From the NCBI GenBank assembly GCA_025455945.1, contig JALOLN010000012.1, positions 1 through 22,252 on the forward strand: 22,252 bases of DNA. The letters are read 5' to 3'. How positions within the stretch are numbered: position 1 is the first letter of the stretch; every line of letters starts with the position of its first letter. This document shows, piece by piece, positions 15,713 through 22,252 of this stretch. Made by a program: the position numbers and the translations under genes. This DNA is from Actinomycetes bacterium. GTDB lineage: Bacteria > Actinomycetota > Actinomycetes > Prado026. The notes beneath the pieces were generated by a model. That model searched no databases. It worked only from the letters and a program-made list of their open reading frames with translations, and was not told where the DNA came from.

Positions 15713-18211
15713 TCAGTGCCCCGCTCGGTCCACGACGCCGGCCCACTCGTCGAGCAGGGTGGCGGCGGCGTCCTTGGTCTCCGCCTCGGCCCACAGCCGG
15801 GTGACCGCCTCGGCCGGGTCGGGCAGCACGAGCACCCACCGGCCGTCCGGCTCGACGACCCGCACCCCGTCGGTGGTGTCGACCGCCCGTCCGTTGGTGG
15901 CCTCCAGCACCGCGCGCATGACCTGGCCCTTGTGCGCCCACGGTGTCGGGACGTCGCGGCGCAGCACGTGGGTGCGCGGGATCCGGGCGTCGATCTGGCT
16001 GAGGGTGAGCTGGGTGCGGGCGACCAGCCCCAGCAGCCGCACGAAGGCGGCGAACCCGTCCACCGCCGGGCTGGACTCGGGGACGACGAACCCGCCACGT
16101 CCGTCCCCGCCCACGATGAGCCCGGGCAGGCCGGACGCCCGGGCCAGGTCGGCCGGCGCGGTCGTCGTCCACACGACCCGGACCCCGTGGTAGCGGCAGA
16201 CCTGCTCGGCCACCCGGGTGGTCGTCACGGGCAGCGCCACCTCGCCGCTGCGCCGCTCCGCGGCGACGAGGTCGAGGACGACGAGCAGCGCCCGGTCGTC
16301 GTCGATCGGCGTCCCGGTGTCGTCGACGAGGGCGATCCGCTCCCCCACCGGGTCGAACCGCACCCCGAAGGCGGCGCGGGAGGAGGCGACCAGCTCCCCC
16401 AGCCGCTCCAGCGCGGCCCGGCGCCCGGCCACGGTCTCGGTGGGGTTGAGGTCGTCGAGCCGGTTGTTCACGGTGAGCACGTCGACCGGCAGCCGGCCGA
16501 GGAGCGGCGGCAGCACGATCGACGCCACGCCGTTCGCCGAGTCCACGACCACCTTCAGCCCGGTCCCGGCGATCCCGCTGGTGTCGACGCCGTGCAGCAG
16601 GTCGTGTGCGTAGGCCTCGATGGCCCGCGGCGGGAACACCAGGTCCCCGATCTCGCCCGGGAAGGCCCGGCGGAACTCCTGCCGCTGGAAGATGCGCTCC
16701 AGCCGGCGCACCGCGGCCGGCGACAGGTCGGCTCCGGACTGGTCGAGGAAGACGATGTCGACGCTGTCCGGCACCCCCGCCGTCGTGCGGATCATGATCC
16801 CCCCGGCGCCGCCCTCGCGGCCGGCCTCCAGGCGGGTCACCGAGGGCGGGGCGACCTCGAGGTCGCGCACGTTGATGGCGCTGGAGTTCAGCGCGCAGAT
16901 GGCGGCGCGCTTGAACGCGCGGGCCGCCCGGGAGTGGTCGCGCGCGGTGGTCACGGTGACGCCCTTGTGCAGCGTGGTCGCGTACGCGGAGGTCAGCCGG
17001 ACGACGAGCTCGGGGGTGATCTCGACGTTGACGATGCCGGAGACGCCCCGGGGCCCGAAGAGGTTGCGCTGGCCCCGCGCCTCCCAGATGACGCTGGAGT
17101 GCACGACCGCGCCGGCCTCGATCGTCTTGAACGGGTAGACGCGCACCCCGGCGGAGATGATGGCCTCCTCCTCGACGACGCACTCGTCGCCGATGACCCC
17201 GCCCTCCTCGATCCGGGCCGCGCGCATGACGTCGGTGTTCTTGCCGACGACGCAGCCCCGCAGGTTGGCGTGCGCGCCGATGAAGACGTTGTCGTGGACG
17301 ACGCTGCGGTGGACGAACGCCCCCGTCTTCACCACGACGTTGCTGCCGAGGACGGAGTACTCGCGCACCTCCGCGCGGGCCTCCACCTTGGCGTAGTCGC
17401 CGACGTACAGCGGGCCGCGGAGCACCGCGTCCGGGTCGACGTCGGCGCCCTCCGCGACCCAGACCCCGGGGGAGATCTCGAACCCGTCGATCTCGACGTC
17501 GAGCCGGCGCTCGAGCACGTCCGCCTGGGCCTTGTGGTAGCTCTCGAGCGTGCCGACGTCCTCCCAGTAGCCCTCGGCGACGTAGCCGAAGACGGCGCGG
17601 CCCTCCTCGAGCAGCCGCGGGAACACGTCCTCGGACCAGTCGACGTTCTCGCCGGGCTTGACGTAGTCGAAGACCTCCGGCTCCATGACGTAGATCCCGG
17701 TGTTGACGGTGTCGGAGAACACCTGCCCCCAGGTGGGCTTCTCGAGGAACCGCTGCACCCGGCCGTCGTCGTCGAGGATCGTGATGCCGAACTCGAGCGG
17801 GTCGGGCACCCGGGTCAGGCAGACCGTGACCAGGGCGCCGCGCTCCCGGTGGAAGGCGACCAGCGAGGTGAGGTCGATGTCCGTGAGGGCGTCGCCGCTG
17901 ATGACGAGGAACGTCTCGTCGCGCAGGGCGTCCTCGGCGTTCTTGACGCTGCCCGCCGTGCCGAGCGGGTCCTCCTCGGTGGCGTAGGAGATCGACATGC
18001 CGAGCTCCTCGCCGTCCCCGAAGTAGTTGCGCACCAGCGACGCGAGGAACTGCACGGTGACGACGACGTCGGTGAGGCCGTGCCGGCGAAGCAGCCGCAG
18101 CACGTGCTCCATGATCGGGCGGTTGACCACGGGGAGCAGCGGCTTGGGCATGCTCGAGGTCATCGGGCGCAGCCGGGTGCCCTCGCCCCCGGCCATGACG
18201 ACCGCCTTCAC
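15713..18211 (-). CDS. Sugar nucleotidyltransferase fused to degenerate phosphomannomutase domain
   Basis: An 832-residue fusion, annotated in relatives as mannose-1-phosphate guanylyltransferase. Residues 1-235 are a nucleotidyltransferase: GGEGTRLRP (8-16), SGDALTDID (105-113), FLEKP (155-159) and NTGIYV (170-175). Residues about 245-375 are left-handed beta-helix repeats. Residues about 376-832 follow the alpha-phosphohexomutase layout, but the phosphoserine loop TASHNP is replaced by RTTAGVP (475-481), the metal loop DGDGDR by DPVGER (620-625) and the sugar loop GEESGH by GDGRGG (702-707), so mutase activity is unlikely. The first domain probably makes GDP-mannose or a related activated sugar for envelope glycans. 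GTG at 18211 overlaps the upstream gene by GTGA. It lies in the Rv1822-1823 position, where mycobacteria lack it; I recall a similar order in Streptomyces. Confidence 0.88.
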   Translation of the reverse strand: MKAVVMAGGEGTRLRPMTSSMPKPLLPVVNRPIMEHVLRLLRRHGLTDVVVTVQFLASLVRNYFGDGEELGMSISYATEEDPLGTAGSVKNAEDALRDETFLVISGDALTDIDLTSLVAFHRERGALVTVCLTRVPDPLEFGITILDDDGRVQRFLEKPTWGQVFSDTVNTGIYVMEPEVFDYVKPGENVDWSEDVFPRLLEEGRAVFGYVAEGYWEDVGTLESYHKAQADVLERRLDVEIDGFEISPGVWVAEGADVDPDAVLRGPLYVGDYAKVEARAEVREYSVLGSNVVVKTGAFVHRSVVHDNVFIGAHANLRGCVVGKNTDVMRAARIEEGGVIGDECVVEEEAIISAGVRVYPFKTIEAGAVVHSSVIWEARGQRNLFGPRGVSGIVNVEITPELVVRLTSAYATTLHKGVTVTTARDHSRAARAFKRAAICALNSSAINVRDLEVAPPSVTRLEAGREGGAGGIMIRTTAGVPDSVDIVFLDQSGADLSPAAVRRLERIFQRQEFRRAFPGEIGDLVFPPRAIEAYAHDLLHGVDTSGIAGTGLKVVVDSANGVASIVLPPLLGRLPVDVLTVNNRLDDLNPTETVAGRRAALERLGELVASSRAAFGVRFDPVGERIALVDDTGTPIDDDRALLVVLDLVAAERRSGEVALPVTTTRVAEQVCRYHGVRVVWTTTAPADLARASGLPGLIVGGDGRGGFVVPESSPAVDGFAAFVRLLGLVARTQLTLSQIDARIPRTHVLRRDVPTPWAHKGQVMRAVLEATNGRAVDTTDGVRVVEPDGRWVLVLPDPAEAVTRLWAEAETKDAAATLLDEWAGVVDRAGH

Positions 18212-18810
18212 GTCCCACCACCCCCGTCCCGGTCGGCCACGACCAGCGCCCGGACCTGCCACAGGTAGACCAGCCCCGCCCACCAGTACAGCGCGGACCC
18301 CCAGATCGCGAAGGCCCACCCGAAGACCCGGGCGAGCAGGGCGAAGGTACCTTCCCCGGAGCCCAGCAGCAGCAACGGGAAGGCGTACAGCAGGTTGAAG
18401 GTCGCCGCCTTGCCCAGGTAGTGCACCGGCAGCGGACCGTAGTGGTGAGCGCGCAGCACGGGCAGCGTGGCCGCCAGGACGACGTCGCGGAGCACGAGGG
18501 CCACGACGAGCCACCACGGCACGATCTCGCGCACCGCCAGGCCGAGCAGCGTGGCGAGGATGTAGAGCCGGTCCGCCAGCGGGTCCAGCAGCTGGCCGAG
18601 GCGGGAGATCTGGTGCCACCGGCGGGCGATGACGCCGTCCAGCCAGTCGGTGACCCCGCTGGCCACCAGCAGCAGCACCGCCCAGCCGTCGGCCTCCGGC
18701 ACGAGGATCAACCAGAGGAAGACGGGGACACCGAGCAGCCGCAGGAAGGACAGCAGGTTGGGCACGGTGAGGACACGGTCGGTCTGGACCTGTGTCTCCT
18801 GCACGTCCAC
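18208..18810 (-). CDS. CDP-alcohol phosphatidyltransferase (PgsA2-like)
   Basis: A 200-residue membrane enzyme of the CDP-alcohol phosphatidyltransferase family, which transfers a phosphatidyl group from CDP-diacylglycerol to an alcohol acceptor such as glycerol 3-phosphate or inositol phosphate. The full family signature is present: Asp55, Asp58-Gly59, Ala62-Arg63, Gly72, Asp76 and Asp80, with the exact spacing of the active site. Several hydrophobic helices follow. It corresponds by position to Rv1822 (pgsA2). GTG at 18810 has GGGAGG six bases upstream, a strong start. It heads the operon through sugar transferase, DUF881, sbp and DUF881. The acceptor cannot be told from the sequence. Confidence 0.93.
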   Translation of the reverse strand: MDVQETQVQTDRVLTVPNLLSFLRLLGVPVFLWLILVPEADGWAVLLLVASGVTDWLDGVIARRWHQISRLGQLLDPLADRLYILATLLGLAVREIVPWWLVVALVLRDVVLAATLPVLRAHHYGPLPVHYLGKAATFNLLYAFPLLLLGSGEGTFALLARVFGWAFAIWGSALYWWAGLVYLWQVRALVVADRDGGGGT

Positions 18811-18839
18811 GCCGTGCCTCCCGGTGGGAACACCTGCCC

Positions 18840-18861
18840 GACCCGCGGGCGGATGCGGGTC
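18840..18861 (-). terminator. Hairpin after the SdiA-regulated-type gene
   Basis: GACCCGC and GCGGGTC pair perfectly around an 8-base loop, about 10 bases past the stop of the beta-propeller-like gene and before pgsA. There is no T-run, so it may be a Rho-independent terminator of the high-GC type or simply a stem. Confidence 0.4.
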
Positions 18862-18871
18862 AGGACCGACC

Positions 18872-19762
18872 CTACCTGGCGTGCCGCCCGCTCCCCGGCG
18901 ACGCGAAGCGGGCCACGTTCCGGCCCACCTTCGGCCGGTCCACGGCGACGAGCAGGCTGCCGTCGGGCAGCACCGCCAGCCCCTCGGCCTTCTCGGCGTG
19001 CTTGCCCAGGCGCCAGACCGCGTCGAGCCGGGCCGGCCCGGTCCCGGGGGTCAGCGGACCGGCCAGCCGCCCCACGGCCCGGCTCTGGTCGGAGAGCAGG
19101 TACACCCGCCCGTCGGGGGCGACCTCGGCGTCGCTCAGGTCGTCCAGGTCACCGTCCAGGGGCCACCAGGCCAGTGCCTGCAGGACGAAGGTCTCGGGCG
19201 GCGTCCAGCGTCCGGTGGCGGGCAGCAGGGTCGACGGACCGACCCCGGCGGCGGCCGTGCCCGGCGGCCCGAACTCGAGCAGCCCCGCCGGGTGCTTCTC
19301 CTTGACCACGAGCAGCCGCCCGCCGCGCAGCAGCAGCAGCCCCTCGCCCCGGGAGGTCGGGTCCGCCGCCCACGCCGGGCCGACGTCGGGCAGGGCGGCG
19401 GCGTCCAGCGCGACCGTGGCCACGAGCCGACCGCCGGCCAGGTCGACGACATGCACGCAGGCGGGGTCCTCGACGAGGACGACGACGGTGCCCGCACCGT
19501 CGGCCGCGACCGCCTCGCCCTGCTGCCCGGGGCGCAGGCCGGCCGGCCCGTCCAGCGCCGACAGGTCCAGCAGCTGCCACTCCCCGGTGAGGGGGCCGTC
19601 CGCTCCGGCCGGCAGCAGCGGCGCGTGGGCCAGGTCCGGGCCGTGGTCGCCGACGGCCAGCAGAATGGGCCGCCCGTCGGCCCCGGGGGCGACGGCCAGG
19701 CCCGACACCTCCCGCAGCGGGACCTCCCCCGTGGCCAGCAGTGCCAGGTCGGCCCGTCCCAT
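18872..19762 (-). CDS. SdiA-regulated-type beta-propeller protein
   Basis: A 296-residue protein of repeated beta-rich blades, like the SdiA-regulated/YjiK and esterase-like phytase family. Blade-like segments with acidic and glycine motifs are SGLAVAPG (about 20-27), GEAVAADG, a GEGLLLLRGGRLLVVKEKHPAG block (about 140-160), DLSDAEVAPDGRVYLLSD (about 208-225) and KAEGLAVLPDGSLLVAVD (about 260-277). No signal peptide is evident, unlike secreted phytases, so it is probably cytoplasmic. TAGGGT six bases before the ATG suggests leaderless transcription. Its substrate or ligand is unknown. Confidence 0.7.
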   Translation of the reverse strand: MGRADLALLATGEVPLREVSGLAVAPGADGRPILLAVGDHGPDLAHAPLLPAGADGPLTGEWQLLDLSALDGPAGLRPGQQGEAVAADGAGTVVVLVEDPACVHVVDLAGGRLVATVALDAAALPDVGPAWAADPTSRGEGLLLLRGGRLLVVKEKHPAGLLEFGPPGTAAAGVGPSTLLPATGRWTPPETFVLQALAWWPLDGDLDDLSDAEVAPDGRVYLLSDQSRAVGRLAGPLTPGTGPARLDAVWRLGKHAEKAEGLAVLPDGSLLVAVDRPKVGRNVARFASPGSGRHAR

Positions 19763-19768
19763 GGCCGG

Positions 19769-19774
19769 ACCCTA
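19769..19774 (-). promoter_or_regulatory. Candidate -10 box for leaderless transcript of the propeller gene
   Basis: TAGGGT on the minus strand ends six bases before the ATG at 19762, the same layout as at the SURF1, thioesterase and HAD genes. No -35 box is clear. Confidence 0.35.
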
Positions 19775-19840
19775 CCCAGGGACGTTGGGCCCTGGCGCCG
19801 GCGGCCGGGCCGCCGCTGGCATGGGACCGAGGTGAGTCGC

Positions 19841-20209
19841 ATGCTGGCCAGGGCACCGAGGTTCGCGTCCGGGTCGCCACCGCCGAGTCGGCCCCGGCCG
19901 CAGGCCGACACCCAGACGATCGCGACCCGGCTGGCCGTGGTGAGCCTGGCCCTCAGCCTCGTCACGCTGCTGCTGTGGCTGCTGTTCTGGTCCTCCTCCG
20001 GCCCGGACCTGGTGTGGCTGGCGCTGCTGCCCGCCGGGGTGCTGGTCAACGGGGTCGGGCTGATGATGGCGCTGGTCGCGCTGCAGAAGGCCCGCCTCGC
20101 GCCGCAGGTCGAGGTCCGAACCCTCGCCCGGGTGGCCACCGGCGTGGCCCTGCTGCCACTGGCCGGCAGCGCCCTGTTCGTGGCGCTGAGCCTCGCCTTC
20201 GGCGGCTGA
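19841..20209 (+). CDS. Small membrane protein of unknown function
   Basis: A 122-residue protein on the plus strand. A basic, proline-rich cytoplasmic N terminus (about residues 1-25) precedes three hydrophobic segments near 28-50, 56-82 and 97-119. I recognise no family. ATG at 19841 is chosen because GAGGTG lies six bases upstream, a near-perfect ribosome binding site; GTG at 19832 is in frame and could add three residues. It diverges from the propeller gene and converges with the DUF2804 gene, 17 bases away, so it is probably a single-gene transcript. Confidence 0.75.
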   Translation: MLARAPRFASGSPPPSRPRPQADTQTIATRLAVVSLALSLVTLLLWLLFWSSSGPDLVWLALLPAGVLVNGVGLMMALVALQKARLAPQVEVRTLARVATGVALLPLAGSALFVALSLAFGG

Positions 20210-20226
20210 GCGCCGCTCGGCGCGCG

Positions 20227-21255
20227 CTACCAGCGGTTGCGGACCTCCTCCGCCCAGCCGTGCAGGCCGTCGACGGCGACCCGCTCCCCGTCGTCCGCGA
20301 CGACCGTGCCGGACCAGTGCCCGAAGGCCTGGTGGGTGTCGTTGCCGAGCAGGCCGAGCTCGGTCCGGTCGGTGCGCACGTGGTACGGGGTGAACGTGAG
20401 GTCGGCCCGGGCGGTCCGCGGGGCGGTGACCCGCCACGGCCGGGTCCAGTCCGTCCGGTCGTAGGACCAGACCAGGTCCTCGCCGAGCTTGTGCAGCCGG
20501 CCGTCGAGGCACAGCGCGTTCTCGGTGCTGCCGGTGCCGTCGGTCCAGCGGCCCCCGACCTGAAGCCCGACCACCCGGCCGGCGAGCGCCCCTGAGCCGG
20601 CCCCCCAGTTCCACGTCACCCGGTAGGGCCAGCGCCCGCGGCCGTGGTCGAGCGTCGCCCACGACCCCGGCCCGAACGCGTGGCGAACCCCGCCGGCGGT
20701 GACCACCCCCGACGCCGGCAGGGTGTTCTCCTTCACGGTGTACTGGAACAGGCGGTCGCTCCAGGGCACGACGACGCCGAGCGCCTCGTGCCCGGGCGGC
20801 CGGTCGACGCGCACCTCGGCGTCCAGGTCGGCGGTCCTCGCCCGCAGGGTGACCCCTGTGGCGTCGGGCAGCAGGTCGACGGCGAGCGCCTTCGTGCGTA
20901 CCGACACCGGTCCCCCGCCGCTGCGGTCGGGCAGGGCCACCCGCTGCAGCGGGACCAGGGCGGACGCCGCGGTCTCGGTCCGGTCCGGGGCGAGGAACCA
21001 CACCGCGTGCAGGGCCGCGTAGTCCAGGTCGCTGACCGTGACGGCCAGCGCGTGGGTGGGGGCGGTGACGCACACATACTCCCACCGCTTGGCGCGGCCC
21101 CGCCCGCGCAGGTTTGCCCGGTGCAGCGGGTACCGGCTCCAGCCGACCGCGGCCCGGTTCAGCCGCCCGTCCGCGCGGCACAGGTCGACCGGCTCGGTGA
21201 TCTCCGGCTCGTGGGTCGGCTCGACGGGGGCTCCGCTGGTCGTCACGTCGGCCAT
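20227..21255 (-). CDS. DUF2804 domain protein
   Basis: A 342-residue protein matching the DUF2804 family, whose hallmarks are CRADGRLNRAAVGWSRYPLHR (first half of the signature near residues 26-46) and RWEYVCV, followed by a long beta-rich domain and WNWGAGSGALAG and HKLGEDLVWSYD and FTPYHVRTDRTELGLL blocks. Members are believed to adopt a lipocalin-like or beta-barrel fold; the function is unknown. No signal or membrane segment is seen. ATG at 21255 has GGAG seven bases upstream. It follows the VWA gene by 22 bases, so the pair is probably co-transcribed. Confidence 0.88.
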   Translation of the reverse strand: MADVTTSGAPVEPTHEPEITEPVDLCRADGRLNRAAVGWSRYPLHRANLRGRGRAKRWEYVCVTAPTHALAVTVSDLDYAALHAVWFLAPDRTETAASALVPLQRVALPDRSGGGPVSVRTKALAVDLLPDATGVTLRARTADLDAEVRVDRPPGHEALGVVVPWSDRLFQYTVKENTLPASGVVTAGGVRHAFGPGSWATLDHGRGRWPYRVTWNWGAGSGALAGRVVGLQVGGRWTDGTGSTENALCLDGRLHKLGEDLVWSYDRTDWTRPWRVTAPRTARADLTFTPYHVRTDRTELGLLGNDTHQAFGHWSGTVVADDGERVAVDGLHGWAEEVRNRW

Positions 21256-21277
21256 TGTCGTGCTCCGGGGACGCTTC

Positions 21278-22252
21278 TCACTCGTCCAGCCGACACTCCA
21301 CCCGCACCGCCCAGGGCGGGGTGGCCGGCAGCGGGTCGCCGCGGCGGCCGAGCAGGGCGGTCACCGTGACCGTCCCCGGCAGCGGCGCGGGGGGCCACGG
21401 TGTCTCGCCGTCGGTGAGGACGACGAGGACGTCGGGGCGCGGGCGCTGGGCTGCGACCGCGGCGATGCCGTGCCTCAGCTCGGTGCCCCCGCCCCCGCCG
21501 AGCGCGACCTCGCGGGCGGAGCGGACCCGCCCGACGGTCTGCACGGCCGCGTCGCAGGTCACGACGGTGACCGTCTCCCCGGCCACCCCGCTGCCGCGCA
21601 GGGCGCCGTCGACCTCACCGAGCGCCTGGGCGAGCATCGCGTCGTCGACGCTGCCGGAGGTGTCCAGGACGACGGCGACGGCGGGCACCGGCCGCCGCAT
21701 CCCGGGCAGCCGCACCCGCGGGGCCGCGGCCTGCCGCCGCGACGGCCGGGTGTAGGTGAAGTCCTGCTGCCCCGCCGTCCAGGACACCGCCCGGCGCACC
21801 GCCGCGGCCAGCACCTGCGGCCAGGGCAGCCGCGGCTGCAGGATCTGCTCCACCCAGCGCGCCCACTCCCCCGGCCGGTCGCCGCGGCGCTGCAGGTGCT
21901 CGCGCACCTCGATGGCGATGCGCTGCCGCAGCGCCATCGCGGCGAGCGGCCCGACCGCCCAGGCGTCGGCGCTCGCCGGGACCTCGTACCCCCGCGGCAG
22001 CCCGTCGCAGGCACTCCCGCACGCACTCCCGCAGGGTGATCCAGGGAAGCCCACTCGGCCCCGAGGCCGAGGCGCGTTCCCTGGATCACGAGCGGGCAGC
22101 CCCGACAGCCGGGCGTAGTGCTCCTCGGCTGACCGCCCCGGCGCGAGCCCGTGCCGGGCCGCCGGGGGCAGCGCGTGCGGGGCGAAGCCGCAGGCGTCGA
22201 AGGTCTCCCCCACGACGACGTGCGCGGCGGTGGCCCAGGCCCCCGCGGTGGC
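21278..22252 (-). CDS. VWA-like protein with metallopeptidase-like N terminus (DUF2201 type), 5' partial
   Basis: Only the last 324 residues are present; the frame is open to the window edge and the start lies outside. The visible N terminus (ATAAHVVVGETFDACGF and SAEEHYARLSG) resembles the putative metallopeptidase half of DUF2201 proteins. A helical middle (about 95-175) leads to a VWA-like domain with the MIDAS start VVLDTSGSVDDAML (near 195-208), a Thr/Gly loop GGGGGTELRHG and VVLTDGETPWP. Relatives accompany AAA ATPases, which may lie beyond the window. A 54-bp palindrome (22036-22089) is inserted in frame in a linker near residues 55-73, adding a Pro/Gly/Arg-rich stretch. It probably forms an operon with the DUF2804 gene. 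Function unknown. Confidence 0.8.
   Translation of the reverse strand, partial: ATAGAWATAAHVVVGETFDACGFAPHALPPAARHGLAPGRSAEEHYARLSGLPARDPGNAPRPRGRVGFPGSPCGSACGSACDGLPRGYEVPASADAWAVGPLAAMALRQRIAIEVREHLQRRGDRPGEWARWVEQILQPRLPWPQVLAAAVRRAVSWTAGQQDFTYTRPSRRQAAAPRVRLPGMRRPVPAVAVVLDTSGSVDDAMLAQALGEVDGALRGSGVAGETVTVVTCDAAVQTVGRVRSAREVALGGGGGTELRHGIAAVAAQRPRPDVLVVLTDGETPWPPAPLPGTVTVTALLGRRGDPLPATPPWAVRVECRLDE
22036..22089. repeat. 54-bp palindromic element inside the VWA gene
   Basis: The arms GTGATCCAGGGAA (22036-22048) and TTCCCTGGATCAC (22077-22089) are perfect 13-bp reverse complements. Inside, CTCGGCC-CCGA-GGCCGAG (22054-22071) forms a second perfect stem, with a 5x5 internal loop between. The flanks 22028-22032 and 22092-22096 add five more complementary bases. 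The length is 18 codons, so the reading frame stays open across it. Confidence 0.8.

Noticed and set aside
14796..18221. Minus-strand open frame of over 1100 codons covering the sugar transferase and DUF881 gene
   Set aside because: Only its last part (the DUF881 gene) is real; the first part is an out-of-frame shadow of the transferase, whose own frame carries all motifs.
21560..22119. Short frames opposite and beside the VWA gene
   Set aside because: They lack any recognised domain or ribosome binding site; the VWA frame has MIDAS motifs and is open to the window edge.

Overview
The window is chromosomal DNA from a very GC-rich actinobacterium. GC is above 70% by eye, with many GTG starts, 4-base GTGA stop/start overlaps and TANNNT promoter boxes. 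The gene order resembles the Mycobacterium tuberculosis Rv1822-Rv1832 and Streptomyces loci, and the overall style suggests Geodermatophilaceae or a nearby family; that placement is inference. Twenty-four protein genes fill almost the whole window; all but two (6955-7449 and 19841-20209) lie on the minus strand. I see no tRNA, rRNA, CRISPR array, transposase or phage gene.

Right to left (the direction of transcription): 21278-22252 is a VWA/metallopeptidase-like protein cut by the window edge, followed by a DUF2804 gene. A small plus-strand membrane protein and a divergent beta-propeller-like SdiA-regulated-type gene come next. From 18810 down to 13712 lies a tightly coupled envelope cluster: CDP-alcohol phosphatidyltransferase, a sugar nucleotidyltransferase fused to a degenerate phosphomannomutase, DUF881, small basic protein (Sbp) and a second DUF881. 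It is followed by gcvH, garA (FHA), the MerR regulator ftsR, a bifunctional nuclease (DUF151), a second MerR regulator (Rv1830/ResR-like), and a glycine riboswitch that heads gcvP. This is an actinobacterial neighbourhood that joins glycine cleavage, GarA-type control of central metabolism and cell-division/envelope genes.

The left half is more mixed: a stand-alone HAD phosphatase (plus strand), two tandem hotdog thioesterases, a glutamate-cysteine ligase family enzyme, SURF1, DUF3817, a pyridoxamine-phosphate-oxidase-fold protein, formate-tetrahydrofolate ligase (fhs) and a glycerophosphodiester phosphodiesterase. GcvP/GcvH make methylene-THF from glycine, and Fhs feeds formate into the same folate pool, so the window carries two entries to one-carbon metabolism.

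The least ordinary items are non-coding or structural: a 54-bp perfect-armed palindrome inserted in frame in the VWA gene; a 137-bp imperfect inverted-repeat element next to a CCCTTC microsatellite between the ligase and SURF1 genes; a singlet glycine riboswitch with a strong hairpin before gcvP; a motif TCTCCAC(C/T)TGAG present at both the ResR-like and gcvH/garA intergenic regions; a fused mutase domain that has lost its catalytic signatures; and several TANNNT boxes placed 6-7 bases before start codons, which suggest leaderless transcripts.
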